DNA of 7,148 nt from an uncultured Peptococcaceae bacterium. Lineage in GTDB: Bacteria; Bacillota; Peptococcia; Peptococcales; Peptococcaceae. Position 1 is the stretch's first letter. Each line of letters opens with the position of its first letter. Under the pieces are notes generated by a model. That model had not been told where the DNA came from, did no database searches, and worked only from the letters and a program-made list of their open reading frames with translations. Location: assembly GCA_902492275.1 (NCBI GenBank), contig CABUKW010000147.1:1-7148 (forward strand), given 5' to 3'. Below, one piece after another: positions 6,818 through 7,148 of this stretch. The position numbers and the translations under genes are program-made.

Positions 6818-7148
6818 TTATTTTTCAGATAAACGCTCCAAAGTTGCTCTGGCTGGGTATATTCCAACGCATGTAATACTTTTTGATTTAAGTCGGGATA
6901 TTGCAGGCGCATAGTATGCAGCAAATCTTTGACGGCCTGCCGTTGGGTTTGATGGTTGACTGGACAGCGATTTGCGCAGGGTTGCAGCTGAAAACGCTGC
7001 GCCAGTCGCGTACAGGTTTGTTCATCCAGATATACCAATGGTCGAATAATCGCAATCTGCCGGTCTTCGTAGGTTATGCGGGGCGCAAAAACTTGATATT
7101 GCCCGCCATGTAATAAATTAAGAAACCAAGTTTCGACAAAGTCATCTC
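6811..7148 (-). CDS. TtcA/TilS-type PP-loop tRNA thiolation protein, C-terminal part (5' end outside the window)
   Basis: The reading frame runs in from the right edge, so about 111 C-terminal residues are visible and the N-terminal PP-loop (SGGxDS) is not. The visible part starts DDFVETWFLNLLHGG, matching the TtcA stretch after the catalytic core (E. coli: RDDILQTLFLNMFYGG). IIRPLVYLDEQ (E. coli VIRPLAYCREK) follows. Next come a cysteine pair PCANRCP (codons 6976-6978 and 6964-6966), QTQRQAVKDLL (E. coli LQRQVIADML) and a final QYPDLNQKVLHALEYTQPEQLW resembling the TtcA end. E. coli TtcA uses ATP and a 4Fe-4S cluster to make 2-thiocytidine at tRNA position 32. The same role here is likely but inferred. 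A TTG at 7036-7038 is internal, because conserved sequence continues upstream of it. It converges on tcdA across a shared terminator. Confidence 0.85.
   Translation of the reverse strand, partial: DDFVETWFLNLLHGGQYQVFAPRITYEDRQIAIIRPLVYLDEQTCTRLAQRFQLQPCANRCPVNHQTQRQAVKDLLHTMRLQYPDLNQKVLHALEYTQPEQLWSVYLKNNQ

Noticed and set aside
6811..7038. Reading the last minus-strand gene as a complete 75-residue protein starting at TTG
   Set aside because: TtcA-like conserved sequence continues in the same frame upstream of the TTG to the window edge, so this is the tail of a longer protein.
1..7148. A novel defence, mobile or biosynthetic system
   Set aside because: All five protein genes belong to well-known housekeeping families; there are no integrases, transposases, direct repeats, CRISPR spacers or unknown ORFs outside them.

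Overview
This window looks like ordinary core chromosome from a Gram-positive-type bacterium of moderate GC content, most likely a Bacillota (Firmicutes) member. The clues are strong AGGAGG-like ribosome binding sites, a long pyruvate kinase with the extra C-terminal PEP-utilizer domain usual in Firmicutes, and dnaE and pyk in one operon. An anaerobic lineage such as the Negativicutes would fit the gene content, but that is a guess; nothing here fixes the family.

Layout: positions 1-116 are non-coding leader with a ribosome binding site and two weak inverted repeats. Four genes follow on the + strand. They are dnaE (117-3704, DNA polymerase III alpha subunit), coaD (3706-4185, phosphopantetheine adenylyltransferase), pyk (4210-5955, pyruvate kinase) and tcdA (5995-6705, the t6A-cyclizing ThiF/E1-like enzyme). 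The first three are packed with gaps of 1 and 24 bases and are very probably co-transcribed. tcdA follows after 39 bases and either belongs to the same operon or has its own weak promoter in the end of pyk. A perfect 14-bp inverted repeat (6707-6770) lies between tcdA and a convergent minus-strand gene and probably terminates transcription from both sides. That last gene (6811-7148, cut by the window edge) is the C-terminal part of a TtcA/TilS-type PP-loop tRNA-thiolation protein.

The operon joins chromosome replication (DnaE), coenzyme A synthesis (CoaD), the last step of glycolysis (Pyk) and modification of tRNA position 37 (TcdA). The convergent neighbour probably thiolates tRNA position 32, so two enzymes of the anticodon loop face each other across one terminator. 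The familiar Firmicutes order is dnaE, then pfkA, then pyk; here coaD sits where pfkA would be expected.

I found no mobile element, CRISPR array, RNA gene, phage gene or uncharacterised multi-gene system. All proteins are intact members of known families apart from the one cut by the window edge. The points worth checking concern gene order, domain state (an apparently intact PHP domain in DnaE and the PEP-utilizer domain in Pyk) and small non-coding structures.
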